DNA from: an uncultured Anaerolineae bacterium
Lineage (GTDB): Bacteria > Chloroflexota > Anaerolineae > J036 > Brachytrichaceae
Assembly: GCA_938028725.1 (NCBI GenBank)
Contig: CALIMH010000010.1
Location: 1 to 64,000 of the forward strand
Direction: 5' to 3'
Length of the DNA stretch: 64,000 bases
In this document: positions 1 to 6,694 of the stretch, piece by piece
How the letters are laid out: each line of letters starts with the position of its first letter
How positions within the stretch are numbered: the first letter of the stretch is position 1
Program-made: the position numbers and the translations under genes
The notes under the pieces: model-generated
What the model saw: the letters and a program-made list of their open reading frames with translations, nothing else
What the model was told of the DNA's origin: nothing
Database searches by the model: none

Positions 1-515
1 CGCTCGCCGTCGCTGAGCTGGCCGACCACGCGCCACGCCAGCGACTCGCAGCGCGCCGCGCGCATCGCCTCTTGCACGATCTGCTCATCCTCCGGCGTCA
101 GGCGGCCGTCCCAGCGGGTGTAGGGATGCCGTCCCAGCGCCACCAAGCCGTAGGCCGTCATGTAGCCGATGTCCACGCGGTCGGTGAGCACCACGGCCAG
201 CTTGCGCGCGCGCTGAGCGGATGAGAGGCGATGCAGCGGTTCATCCTCGATCCACACGACGCCGCCCAGCGCCGGCTGCAGGCCGCACAGCGTGCGCATC
301 AGCGTGCTCTTGCCGGCGCCGTTTGGGCCGAGCAGCGCGGTCAGCCGGCCACGCGGCAGGCTGAGGTCGAGATCGCGATGCACGACGCGCACCGCGCCGC
401 CGTTGCGATAACCGGTAGTGAGGCGCACTGCGCGCATGGCAGCCGCGGCAACCGCAGCTTCGCTGTCGAGAGGCCGATGGCCGTTGCGCGATGGCATCGC
501 TTGTTCCGTCCGCAT
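1..515 (-). CDS. btuD: Cobalamin/siderophore ABC transporter ATPase, 3' end outside window
   Basis: Cytoplasmic ATPase that powers import through the neighbouring permease. Reading the minus strand, a Walker A (GPNGAGKST) is encoded near 303-329 and the ABC signature (GQLSDGE) near 3-26, so the frame is open to the window edge and only the N-terminal ~170 residues are present. The likely start is ATG at 515, 7 nt after the permease stop; in-frame ATGs at 497 and 437 are alternatives, and the residues before 437 look like a poorly conserved extension. It is the third gene of an operon whose leader carries a cobalamin riboswitch, so B12 is the probable substrate. The family call is firm; substrate specificity is inferred from the riboswitch. 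Confidence 0.88.
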   Translation of the reverse strand, partial: MRTEQAMPSRNGHRPLDSEAAVAAAAMRAVRLTTGYRNGGAVRVVHRDLDLSLPRGRLTALLGPNGAGKSTLMRTLCGLQPALGGVVWIEDEPLHRLSSAQRARKLAVVLTDRVDIGYMTAYGLVALGRHPYTRWDGRLTPEDEQIVQEAMRAARCESLAWRVVGQLSDGE

Positions 516-522
516 TGCGGCC

Positions 523-1620
523 TCACACCCGCCCAAAGCTCTGGCGGCGCAGGACGATCCATAGCACGATGGGCGCGCCCACCGCCGAGGTGACCACGTT
601 GAGCGGCAGCGCAGCGCGCGCGCCGGGCATCTGCGCGATCAGGTCGAAGATCAGCGCCAACCCACCGCCCAGCAGCAGCGCCGCCGGCAGCAGCACGCGA
701 TGGTCGCTGGTGCCGAACAGGGCGCGGCACAGGTGCGGCACAGCCAGCCCGAGGAAGCCGATTGGGCCGCAGAACGCCGTGACCGCTCCGGCCAATAGCG
801 AGGCGCTGGCCGTCACCCACCAGCGCGCGGCGCGCACGTTCACCCCCATGCTGGCCGCGTAGTTCTCCCCCAGCAACAGCGCGTTGAGCGGCTTCACGGT
901 GAACCAGCCGATGCCCAGGCCGAGCAAAGTAGCCGGCGCGAAGGCGCGCATCTGCTGCCAAGTCACGCCGCCGAAGCTGCCGAACGTCCAGTTGATGTAG
1001 GCGCTGACCTGCTCCGGCAGGGCGAAATACAGCAGCACGCTGACCACCGCGCCGGTGAGGTAGCCGATCATCAGCCCCAGCACCAGCAGCGTGATCGCAC
1101 TGTGCACGCGGTGGGCGATCAGCATCACCAGCGAGAACACGGCAGCCGCGCCCAGCGACGCCGCGCTCACCAGCCCGAAATCGCCCAGAAAAGCCGCGCG
1201 GCCAAAGACGCTGACGCTGGCTGCTGCGCCGCCCAGCACCACCAGCGCCACGCCCAGGCTCGCCCCGCTGCTGATGCCCAGCACGAACGGGTCGGCCAGC
1301 GGATTACGGAAGAGCGTCTGCATCTGCAGGCCGGCCACGCTCAGCGCCGCGCCGGCCAGCAGCGCGGTGATGGCCTTGGGCAAGCGAAAGAGCAGGATGA
1401 TGGTCTGCCAGGTGTCTTTGCTCGCCTGGCCGCCCAGCAGCACGCGCACCACTTCGTCAAGCGGGATGCGCACCGCGCCGACGGCCAGCGACAGCAGGAA
1501 GGCAAAGACGACGAAGGCGACCAGCAACGCCAAGACGCCGCGCCGCATCCCCAGCGGAGGGAAGGGGTTGGCCGGCGCTTGCGCTCGGCCAACCCCCGTT
1601 GAGGGCAGGGATAGGTTCAT
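523..1620 (-). CDS. btuC: FecCD/BtuC-family ABC transporter permease
   Basis: Polytopic inner-membrane permease of the iron-siderophore/cobalamin type, 365 aa, the usual family size. The first hydrophobic helix lies at about residues 25-50 and about ten helices follow. The family motif near the C-terminus is visible (GPIGFLGLAVPHLCR). The start ATG at 1620 overlaps the btuF stop by 4 bp (ATGA), so the two are translationally coupled. The stop lies 7 nt before the ATPase start. The gene lies downstream of the cobalamin riboswitch, which suggests it forms the B12 channel with BtuF outside and BtuD inside. Confidence 0.92.
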   Translation of the reverse strand: MNLSLPSTGVGRAQAPANPFPPLGMRRGVLALLVAFVVFAFLLSLAVGAVRIPLDEVVRVLLGGQASKDTWQTIILLFRLPKAITALLAGAALSVAGLQMQTLFRNPLADPFVLGISSGASLGVALVVLGGAAASVSVFGRAAFLGDFGLVSAASLGAAAVFSLVMLIAHRVHSAITLLVLGLMIGYLTGAVVSVLLYFALPEQVSAYINWTFGSFGGVTWQQMRAFAPATLLGLGIGWFTVKPLNALLLGENYAASMGVNVRAARWWVTASASLLAGAVTAFCGPIGFLGLAVPHLCRALFGTSDHRVLLPAALLLGGGLALIFDLIAQMPGARAALPLNVVTSAVGAPIVLWIVLRRQSFGRV

Positions 1621-2969
1621 TGCGTGGGCTCAGCGGGGATCTGCCGCCAGAACACCAGCTCGTGATCCGGCAGGAGTTCCGGATGCAAGATCTTCACCAA
1701 GTCCGCCAACAACAGGTCGGGATTGCCCACGCCGGTCTCCCAGTAGTCGTTGCCGCCGTTTTCGTTGAGGCGCTTGTCGTAGTTCCAGACGTTGCCGTTC
1801 TTGACGGCAGCCAGCTCGGCGTAGCGCGGCTCCGCCTCCAGCACCGCCTTGATGCTGTCGTAGCGCTGGAAGCTGGTCAGCAGCCACACGTCGGCCTTCA
1901 CTGCCTTGTCGTACACCTCCTCGAAGGTGAGCGAGAGGCTGCCGGCGCTGGTGTCGTCGGCGTAGAGATAAGCGCCGCCGGCGTCAATGATCAGCCTGGC
2001 GGCGTAGCTGCCGCCGCCCGGCACGCGCCACTTGTCCTTGCTGGCCATGCCGGAGATGACGGTAGGCTTGTTCGCGGCTGCCTTCGCCTTCTCCGCCACT
2101 TCTTGGTAGCGCTGCTTCATCTTCGCATACTCTTCCTGCGCTTTGGCCTCCTTGTTGAAGAAGAGCGCGGTGAACTTGATCCACTCGGCGCGGCCCAGCG
2201 GCGTGCCCTCCATGTACTCGGCGTTGATCACGGTGGGAATCTTGGCTTCCAGCAGCTTGGGGTGCGCGTCAGACTGCGGATCGCCCACGCCGAAGGTCAT
2301 CACCAAGTCGGGCTGGGCGGCGATGGTTTTCTCGACGTTCACCTCGGCACCGCTGCCGATCTCGATCAATGCGCCGGCCTCGATGAGCGTGCGCACCTTG
2401 GGGTTGTTCACGTACTTAAAGGTGTCCATCCCGAGCAGCCGGTCGAGCAAGTCCAGCTTCTCCAGATGGGGAAGATGGGTGGTGCTCATGGCGATCACGT
2501 CCTTGGCCGGCGCTTCGATCACCAGCGCGTCGCCGACGTCGGTTGGGGCCGGCGCGCCGCATTGCACGATGACGTACTTGAACTGCTGCTCGGCGCCGCG
2601 CCAGGGATTGAGCACGGTGACGACCTTGTAGTGCTTGTGATACTCCACCACGAAGCCGGTAGCATCCTCGATGGTGACCTTCTCCGGGAAGTAGTCCACA
2701 TCGGGGCTAAAGCTCGTGATGCAGCCGTCGGTCAGGTTGGTAGTTGGAGCATTGACAGCCGGCGCAGGCGCGACGGTCGGTTGCGGTTCAGGCGTGGCCG
2801 TCGGCTGAGGCGGCGTAGTCGGTTGAGCCGGCGCAGCCGTCGGTGCGGCCGATTGGGGCTGCGCCGGGGCGGCGGTGGGCGCCGGCGCAGCGCATGCCGT
2901 GAGCACAGCGACAAACGAAGCGAGTGCGAGTAAGCGAGTAAGCGCTTGATTGTTGATCTTTGTGTTCAT
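1617..2969 (-). CDS. btuF: Cobalamin/siderophore ABC transporter substrate-binding lipoprotein
   Basis: Periplasmic-side binding lipoprotein, 450 aa, which captures the ligand for the BtuC/BtuD importer. The N-terminus has a short basic and hydrophobic signal with lipobox LTAC, lipidated Cys at residue 26. A Pro/Ala/Thr-rich linker runs to about residue 75, followed by a two-lobe TroA-type binding domain. The linker is longer than usual, as is common for Gram-positive-type surface lipoproteins. It is the first structural gene after the riboswitch and terminator. No good Shine-Dalgarno precedes ATG 2969; instead one arm of an 11-bp inverted repeat ends 4 nt upstream of the ATG. Haem or siderophore are alternative ligands, but the riboswitch favours B12. 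Confidence 0.9.
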   Translation of the reverse strand: MNTKINNQALTRLLALASFVAVLTACAAPAPTAAPAQPQSAAPTAAPAQPTTPPQPTATPEPQPTVAPAPAVNAPTTNLTDGCITSFSPDVDYFPEKVTIEDATGFVVEYHKHYKVVTVLNPWRGAEQQFKYVIVQCGAPAPTDVGDALVIEAPAKDVIAMSTTHLPHLEKLDLLDRLLGMDTFKYVNNPKVRTLIEAGALIEIGSGAEVNVEKTIAAQPDLVMTFGVGDPQSDAHPKLLEAKIPTVINAEYMEGTPLGRAEWIKFTALFFNKEAKAQEEYAKMKQRYQEVAEKAKAAANKPTVISGMASKDKWRVPGGGSYAARLIIDAGGAYLYADDTSAGSLSLTFEEVYDKAVKADVWLLTSFQRYDSIKAVLEAEPRYAELAAVKNGNVWNYDKRLNENGGNDYWETGVGNPDLLLADLVKILHPELLPDHELVFWRQIPAEPTQ

Positions 2970-2973
2970 AGTT

Positions 2974-3090
2974 GGTGTGTGGTTTGAACGATGCGCGCGT
3001 CAAGCACGCATCCGGCTAACGGTCAACGCAAACGAAAACCCCTGTCTTCTTCAGACAGGGGTGATAAGCAAACCCGACGAACCACACACC
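2974..3090 (-). repeat. 11-bp inverted repeat flanking the btu terminator
   Basis: The arms 3080-3090 and 2974-2984 are perfectly complementary (GGTGTGTGGTT pairs with AACCACACACC in the transcript). They enclose the intrinsic terminator. The downstream arm ends 4 nt before the btuF ATG, where a ribosome would bind. In a read-through transcript this long-range helix could mask btuF initiation. The complementarity is seen directly; the function is inferred. Confidence 0.6.
3030..3062 (-). terminator. Rho-independent terminator of the cobalamin riboswitch
   Basis: A perfect 10-bp GC-rich stem (3053-3062 pairs with 3038-3047) with a 5-nt loop is followed on the minus strand by the T-rich tract TTTTCGTTT. 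It lies between the B12 aptamer and btuF, so it is the probable expression platform: B12-bound aptamer would favour termination. Confidence 0.88.
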
Positions 3091-3098
3091 GTGTTCAT
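3051..3098 (-). CDS. Possible 15-codon leader peptide of the btu operon
   Basis: A tiny frame encoding MNTVCGSSGLLITPV. Its ATG overlaps the stop of the 5-codon frame upstream by 4 nt (ATGA), so it could be translated by re-initiation. Its stop codon falls at the start of the terminator loop. A ribosome on it would disrupt the terminator stem. Whether it is translated is unknown; this may be chance. Confidence 0.25.
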   Translation of the reverse strand: MNTVCGSSGLLITPV

Positions 3099-3112
3099 GG
3101 TCCGTTGATCAT
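3095..3112 (-). CDS. Possible 5-codon leader peptide behind a perfect Shine-Dalgarno
   Basis: The frame encodes MINGP and stops. It is preceded, 3 nt upstream, by AAGGAGGTGA (3116-3125), complementary to the last ten bases of typical bacterial 16S rRNA, with GGAGG 6 nt from the ATG. This is the best ribosome-binding site I noticed in the window, yet it serves only a 5-codon frame within the riboswitch leader. The sequence is observed; translation is inferred. Confidence 0.35.
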   Translation of the reverse strand: MINGP

Positions 3113-3117
3113 GCTTC

Positions 3118-3300
3118 ACCTCCTTGGTCCGAGAAGGTTGCGCAGTGCTGGTCGAGGCAAGCGTCCTGGCTCGCGCGCTCACGTTGGCGCGCTTACAGTT
3201 GCGGCACAGCGCCGGACTTTCACCGGCTTCCACCTTTAAGCCCTAGCTTCCGAGCTTTTCAGCCTGCGCGGCGCGCAGGCATCGGGTCACCTCGACGTAT
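3118..3300 (-). ncRNA. Cobalamin riboswitch (aptamer plus 3' kissing-loop hairpin)
   Basis: On the minus strand the conserved cobalamin core GCCGGTGAAAGTCCGGC is followed by GCCGCAACTGT and the B12 box GAGCCAGGACGCTTGCC. A closing P1 helix pairs 3290-3296 with 3151-3157 (GTCGAGG with CCTCGAC). A 7-bp hairpin follows at 3118-3138 with a 7-nt loop, in the position of the P13 element whose loop docks on the L5 loop in this class. Its 3' strand is part of a perfect Shine-Dalgarno sequence. The riboswitch senses adenosyl- or other cobalamin and controls btuFCD through the terminator at 3030-3062. Confidence 0.95.
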
Positions 3301-3316
3301 TCACTTGGTAAAAGGG

Positions 3317-3345
3317 ATTATAGCCGAGGTGTGAAGGTGTGGCGA
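3317..3345 (-). promoter_or_regulatory. Promoter of the btu riboswitch transcript
   Basis: Perfect -10 TATAAT on the minus strand (3317-3322), with TCGCCA (four of six matches to TTGACA) 17 nt upstream at 3340-3345. The predicted transcript start near 3310 lies just before the P1 helix of the aptamer. Confidence 0.65.
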
Positions 3346-3416
3346 GCGCCAGAGTCTGCGGGCTGCGGCTGCGATAGCTTCTGCACATCGCACCATTGCG
3401 TACCGCGCGACCACAC

Positions 3417-3445
3417 TTGACAGCCGGGCGGTTGCGTGGTATGTG
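3417..3445 (+). promoter_or_regulatory. Promoter of lysW-lysX-trmFO
   Basis: Consensus -35 TTGACA at 3417-3422, a 17-nt spacer, then a weaker -10 TATGTG at 3440-3445. Transcription would begin near 3452, only a few bases before the lysW ATG at 3455, implying a leaderless mRNA and ruling against the in-frame GTG at 3443 as start. Confidence 0.55.
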
Positions 3446-3454
3446 TGCGGTGTT

Positions 3455-3625
3455 ATGTTTACCGCTGAATGCCCTGTGTGCGGCGCGACGATTACGTTCT
3501 CGAGCGCGCCTGTGCTGCACGAGTTGATCCGCTGTCCCGAATGCGGCGCTGAGCTTGAGGTGGTGTCGCTTGAGCCGTTGTTGCTTGCCCCTGCACCGGT
3601 AGAAGAAGAAGATTGGGGCGAGTGA
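3455..3625 (+). CDS. lysW: Amino-group carrier protein LysW
   Basis: Small acidic carrier protein, 56 aa. Its C-terminal glutamate is loaded with alpha-aminoadipate (lysine route) or glutamate (ornithine route), protecting the amino group through the following steps. A zinc-ribbon is visible as CPVC near the N-terminus and CPEC about 20 residues later, and the family tail EDWGE is at the C-terminus. An in-frame GTG at 3443 lies inside the putative -10 box, so ATG 3455 is preferred. The stop overlaps the lysX start by one base (TGATG), coupling carrier and ligase. Other pathway genes (lysZ, lysY, lysJ, lysK) are not in the window. Confidence 0.93.
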   Translation: MFTAECPVCGATITFSSAPVLHELIRCPECGAELEVVSLEPLLLAPAPVEEEDWGE

Positions 3626-4491
3626 TGCGGGTTTGTTTGGTGTGCAGCGTCGTGCGTCCCGAGGAGAAAATGCTCCTCGAGGCGTTCGCCGCTCGTGGTG
3701 CTCAGGTCGAGGTTGTGGATGACCGCAGCGTGGTGTTTGACCTCCAACAGCTCGATGCTTGGCGGCGCTTCGATGTATGCATGGAGCGTTGTGTTTCGCA
3801 GAGCCGTGCGCTTTACGTGCAGCGCATCATGACACTCGCCGGCGTCCGCACTGTCAACACGCATCAGGTGATCGAGAACTGCGGTGATAAATTCATCACC
3901 ACCCAGTTGCTGTTGCAACACGGCGTGCCGACCACCCGCGTGATGATGGCGTTCACTCCGGCCAGCGCGCTGCACGCGATCGAGCAGCTGGGCTACCCAT
4001 GTGTCTTGAAGCCGGTGATCGGCTCGTGGGGACGTGGCGTGGTGCGTGTGAACGACCGCGATGCCGCTGAGGCAGTGCTCATGTTGCGCGACGAGCTGGG
4101 GGGCTACGCACAGCACATCTACTACATCCAGGAATACGTGCGCAAGCCGGGCCGCGACATCCGCTCCTTCGTTGTCGGTGATCGCACCATTGCAGCGATC
4201 TACCGCACCTCCGAGCACTGGATCACCAACACCCACCTTGGCGGCAAGGCAAGCAACTGCCCTGTCACACCAGAGCTGGACGCGATCAGTCGCGCTGCCG
4301 CACGCGCCGTGGGCGGCGGGATCGTCGCCGTAGATGTGTTCGAGGATCCTGAGCGCGGCTTGCTGGTGAACGAGGTCAACCACACGATGGAGTTTCGCAA
4401 CAGTGTGCCTGCCACTGGTGTGGACATCCCCGGCGCAATGGCAGATTACGTCTTGCAGGTGGCTGCCGAAGAGCTAATGCCTGACAGATGA
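3625..4491 (+). CDS. lysX: LysW ligase LysX (ATP-grasp, RimK-like)
   Basis: Cytoplasmic ATP-grasp ligase, 288 aa from ATG 3625, which attaches alpha-aminoadipate (or glutamate, if ArgX-like) to the terminal glutamate of LysW. The N-terminal domain is followed by the ATP-binding segment around [11 protein letters not shown] and the C-terminal metal/ATP-binding segment containing [11 protein letters not shown]. The start at 3625 overlaps the lysW stop (TGATG); the frame is open upstream to 3613 with only non-ATG codons. The stop overlaps trmFO by 4 bp. LysX and ArgX differ by a short substrate-recognition motif I could not assign with certainty, so lysine versus ornithine is open. Confidence 0.92.
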   Translation: MRVCLVCSVVRPEEKMLLEAFAARGAQVEVVDDRSVVFDLQQLDAWRRFDVCMERCVSQSRALYVQRIMTLAGVRTVNTHQVIENCGDKFITTQLLLQHGVPTTRVMMAFTPASALHAIEQLGYPCVLKPVIGSWGRGVVRVNDRDAAEAVLMLRDELGGYAQHIYYIQEYVRKPGRDIRSFVVGDRTIAAIYRTSEHWITNTHLGGKASNCPVTPELDAISRAAARAVGGGIVAVDVFEDPERGLLVNEVNHTMEFRNSVPATGVDIPGAMADYVLQVAAEELMPDR

Positions 4492-5849
4492 TGCCCGGCT
4501 CAAAGGTTACCGTAGTGGGTGGCGGACTGGCCGGCTGCGAGGCCGCCTGGCAGGTTGCACAGCGTGGGGTTCCAGTGCGGCTGTATGAGATGCGCCCACA
4601 CAAGATGACGCCGGCGCACACCAGCGACAAGCTGGCCGAGCTGGTGTGCAGCAACTCGCTAGGCGCTGATCAGCCCGACAAAGCCCCCGGCCTATTGAAG
4701 CAGGAGATGCGCCTGCTTGGCTCCTTGATCCTGGCTTGTGCTGAGCAGGCCGCCATTCCGGCCGGCGGCGCTTTAGCTGTGGATCGCGCGCAGTTCGCTG
4801 CGCTGGTCACCGAGCGCATCACATCACACCCCCTGATAGAGGTAATCCGCGAAGAGGTGACCACTATCCCAGATGGCGTCACCATCATTGCTACTGGCCC
4901 GCTCACCTCTGACGCCCTGGCTGCTGCTATCGCTGAATTGAGCGGAAGCGACTATCTCTACTTCTGGGACGCTATCGCGCCGATCGTCACTGCAGAAAGC
5001 GTGGACATGCAGATCGCCTTCCGCGCCTCGCGTTATGGCAAGGACCACAGCGATGCCGGCGATTACATCAACTGCCCAATGACGCGAGAAGAATACGAGG
5101 CGTTCGTGGATGCGCTACTCTCCGCTGAACAGGCGACACTGCGCGATTTCGAATTACAAGATGAACGTTTCTTTGAGGGATGTTTACCGATTGAGGTGCT
5201 TGCCCGCCGCGGCAGAGAGGCCCTAGCGTTTGGACCTCTGCGGCCGGTGGGGCTGCGCGATCCGCGCACCGGCAAGCGCCCCTATGCCGTTGTCCAGCTC
5301 CGACAGGACAACGTGGCCGGCACGCTCTACAACTTGGTCGGTTTCCAGACCAACTTGAAATTTGGTGAGCAGGACCGTGTGCTGCGCCTCATACCCGGCC
5401 TGCAAAACGCTGAGTTTGTGCGCTATGGCCAAATGCATCGCAACACGTTCATGAACTCGCCAATGCTGTTGGAGCCGTCGCTACGCTTCAAAGGGCCGCA
5501 GCGGCCAGCACTATTCTTCGCTGGCCAGATCACGGGAGTGGAGGGCTACGCTGGCAACGCCGCGACAGGGTTGTTAGCCGGCATCAATGCTGTCCGCCTG
5601 TTGTGCGGGCAGTCTCCGATTGTGATGCCGCCCACTACGATGCTCGGCGCGCTGTGTCACTACATCACTCACGCTGACCCACGCCACTTCCAGCCAATGA
5701 AGGCCAACTTTGGCATTCTGCCGCCGTTAGAGCGCCCACCACGCGATAAGCACCTGCGCGGTGTGGCCTATGCCGAGCGGGCTCTCGCTGACCTGCAGCA
5801 AGTTATCGCTGCTGAGCTGCTTCTTCAGCCCTCTAGCAGCTCGTTTTGA
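4488..5849 (+). CDS. trmFO: tRNA (uracil-54-C5)-methyltransferase, folate-dependent
   Basis: Flavoprotein that makes ribothymidine at position 54 of tRNA using methylene-tetrahydrofolate and FADH2. It is 453 aa, the family norm. The N-terminal FAD-binding loop [11 protein letters not shown] and the diagnostic block CSNSLGAD are present, as is the second conserved cysteine segment [12 protein letters not shown]. Two adjacent ATGs (4488 and 4491) overlap the lysX stop, so it is the third gene of the lysW operon although metabolically unrelated. The 3' end overlaps the convergent phosphatase gene by 25 bp. Confidence 0.96.
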   Translation: MMPGSKVTVVGGGLAGCEAAWQVAQRGVPVRLYEMRPHKMTPAHTSDKLAELVCSNSLGADQPDKAPGLLKQEMRLLGSLILACAEQAAIPAGGALAVDRAQFAALVTERITSHPLIEVIREEVTTIPDGVTIIATGPLTSDALAAAIAELSGSDYLYFWDAIAPIVTAESVDMQIAFRASRYGKDHSDAGDYINCPMTREEYEAFVDALLSAEQATLRDFELQDERFFEGCLPIEVLARRGREALAFGPLRPVGLRDPRTGKRPYAVVQLRQDNVAGTLYNLVGFQTNLKFGEQDRVLRLIPGLQNAEFVRYGQMHRNTFMNSPMLLEPSLRFKGPQRPALFFAGQITGVEGYAGNAATGLLAGINAVRLLCGQSPIVMPPTTMLGALCHYITHADPRHFQPMKANFGILPPLERPPRDKHLRGVAYAERALADLQQVIAAELLLQPSSSSF

Positions 5850-6586
5850 AGGTGAACGATCTGAGAAGCCTGTAGACCATGGGCTTGGAGGTAAAGCGCT
5901 GCGTTGCCATAGCGCCGTCGCAAGTGCCAAAGCGCTGATGTGATGGCGTGCTCGTCGCACTCCAGCATACGCAGATGCCACTCACCGAAAGCAGTGCCGG
6001 ATTGGCGCGCTTCCGCGCGAAACTGCTCCAGCAAAGGCTGGCAATACGTCGCGGTCAGCAAGTAGTCCTCAACGATGGTCTCTTCTGGCACGCCAAGCAG
6101 ATCGAGCAGCAGCATGGTGACGATGCCGGTGCGGTCTTTGCCCAGCGTGCAATGCAACAAGGCCGGCAACGCGCCAGGCGCAGCCAAGTGCTCAAACACG
6201 CGGCGGATGTTATGGCCGGTGTGGTCGAGCAGTAGGCGGTAGTAGTCCACTAACGTCGGTGGTAACGCTGAAGTGTCCACCACGTTGTGAGAGCCGTCCT
6301 CGTGCAGCGGGAGGTTGATATAGTTCACCCCTGGATGGTTGGCGAGGCGGTCAGGATTGCGCTGCACTTCACTGACAAAGCGCATGTCAATCACAGTGCG
6401 TATGCGTTGCTGAAGTAGCTTCTGCTCATCTGCGGCTGTGAGCTCGCTCAGTCGGTCAGAGCGCCACACCTTCCCCCAGCGCGTGAATCGGCCCTCGCGG
6501 GTGCGATAGCCGCCGATGTCGCGCGCGTTGTGTGCGCCTTCCAGCTTGAGTTGGCGTTGTGGCTCACGCGAATTCTGATGCTTCAT
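5825..6586 (-). CDS. Tyrosine/serine phosphatase (Y_phosphatase3 family)
   Basis: 253-aa cytoplasmic phosphatase. The active-site P-loop [10 protein letters not shown] is at residues 145-154, nucleophile Cys146, phosphate-binding Arg152. The N-terminal NARDIGGY segment and an aspartate-bearing IDMR segment are typical of this family, which removes phosphate from tyrosine or serine residues and in some members from phosphoinositides. No signal peptide. It converges on trmFO with a 25-bp overlap and is followed upstream by the PPC protein gene 108 bp away. No clear Shine-Dalgarno precedes the ATG. The physiological substrate is unknown. Confidence 0.9.
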   Translation of the reverse strand: MKHQNSREPQRQLKLEGAHNARDIGGYRTREGRFTRWGKVWRSDRLSELTAADEQKLLQQRIRTVIDMRFVSEVQRNPDRLANHPGVNYINLPLHEDGSHNVVDTSALPPTLVDYYRLLLDHTGHNIRRVFEHLAAPGALPALLHCTLGKDRTGIVTMLLLDLLGVPEETIVEDYLLTATYCQPLLEQFRAEARQSGTAFGEWHLRMLECDEHAITSALWHLRRRYGNAALYLQAHGLQASQIVHLQNELLEG

Positions 6587-6694
6587 GCTGAGGCGAATGA
6601 TATGCCCCTTGTGTTAAGCCTGCGTAAGTCCTGCGTCAGTACAGCGACACGTGCGGGGTGCCAGCGAGCTGCAGCGCATCGGCGAGCAGTCCGT

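Noticed and set aside
1599-2933. Long open frame (444 codons) on the plus strand opposite btuF
   Set aside because: Its translation is low-complexity His/Leu/Gly/Arg-rich with no motif, as expected for the antisense of a GC-rich gene; btuF on the other strand is unambiguous.
3051-3233. 60-codon minus-strand frame through the riboswitch
   Set aside because: It runs through the conserved aptamer core and B12 box, so its translation is incidental.
3301-4383. 360-codon minus-strand frame opposite lysW/lysX
   Set aside because: Antisense shadow of two well-identified genes; no recognisable motif.
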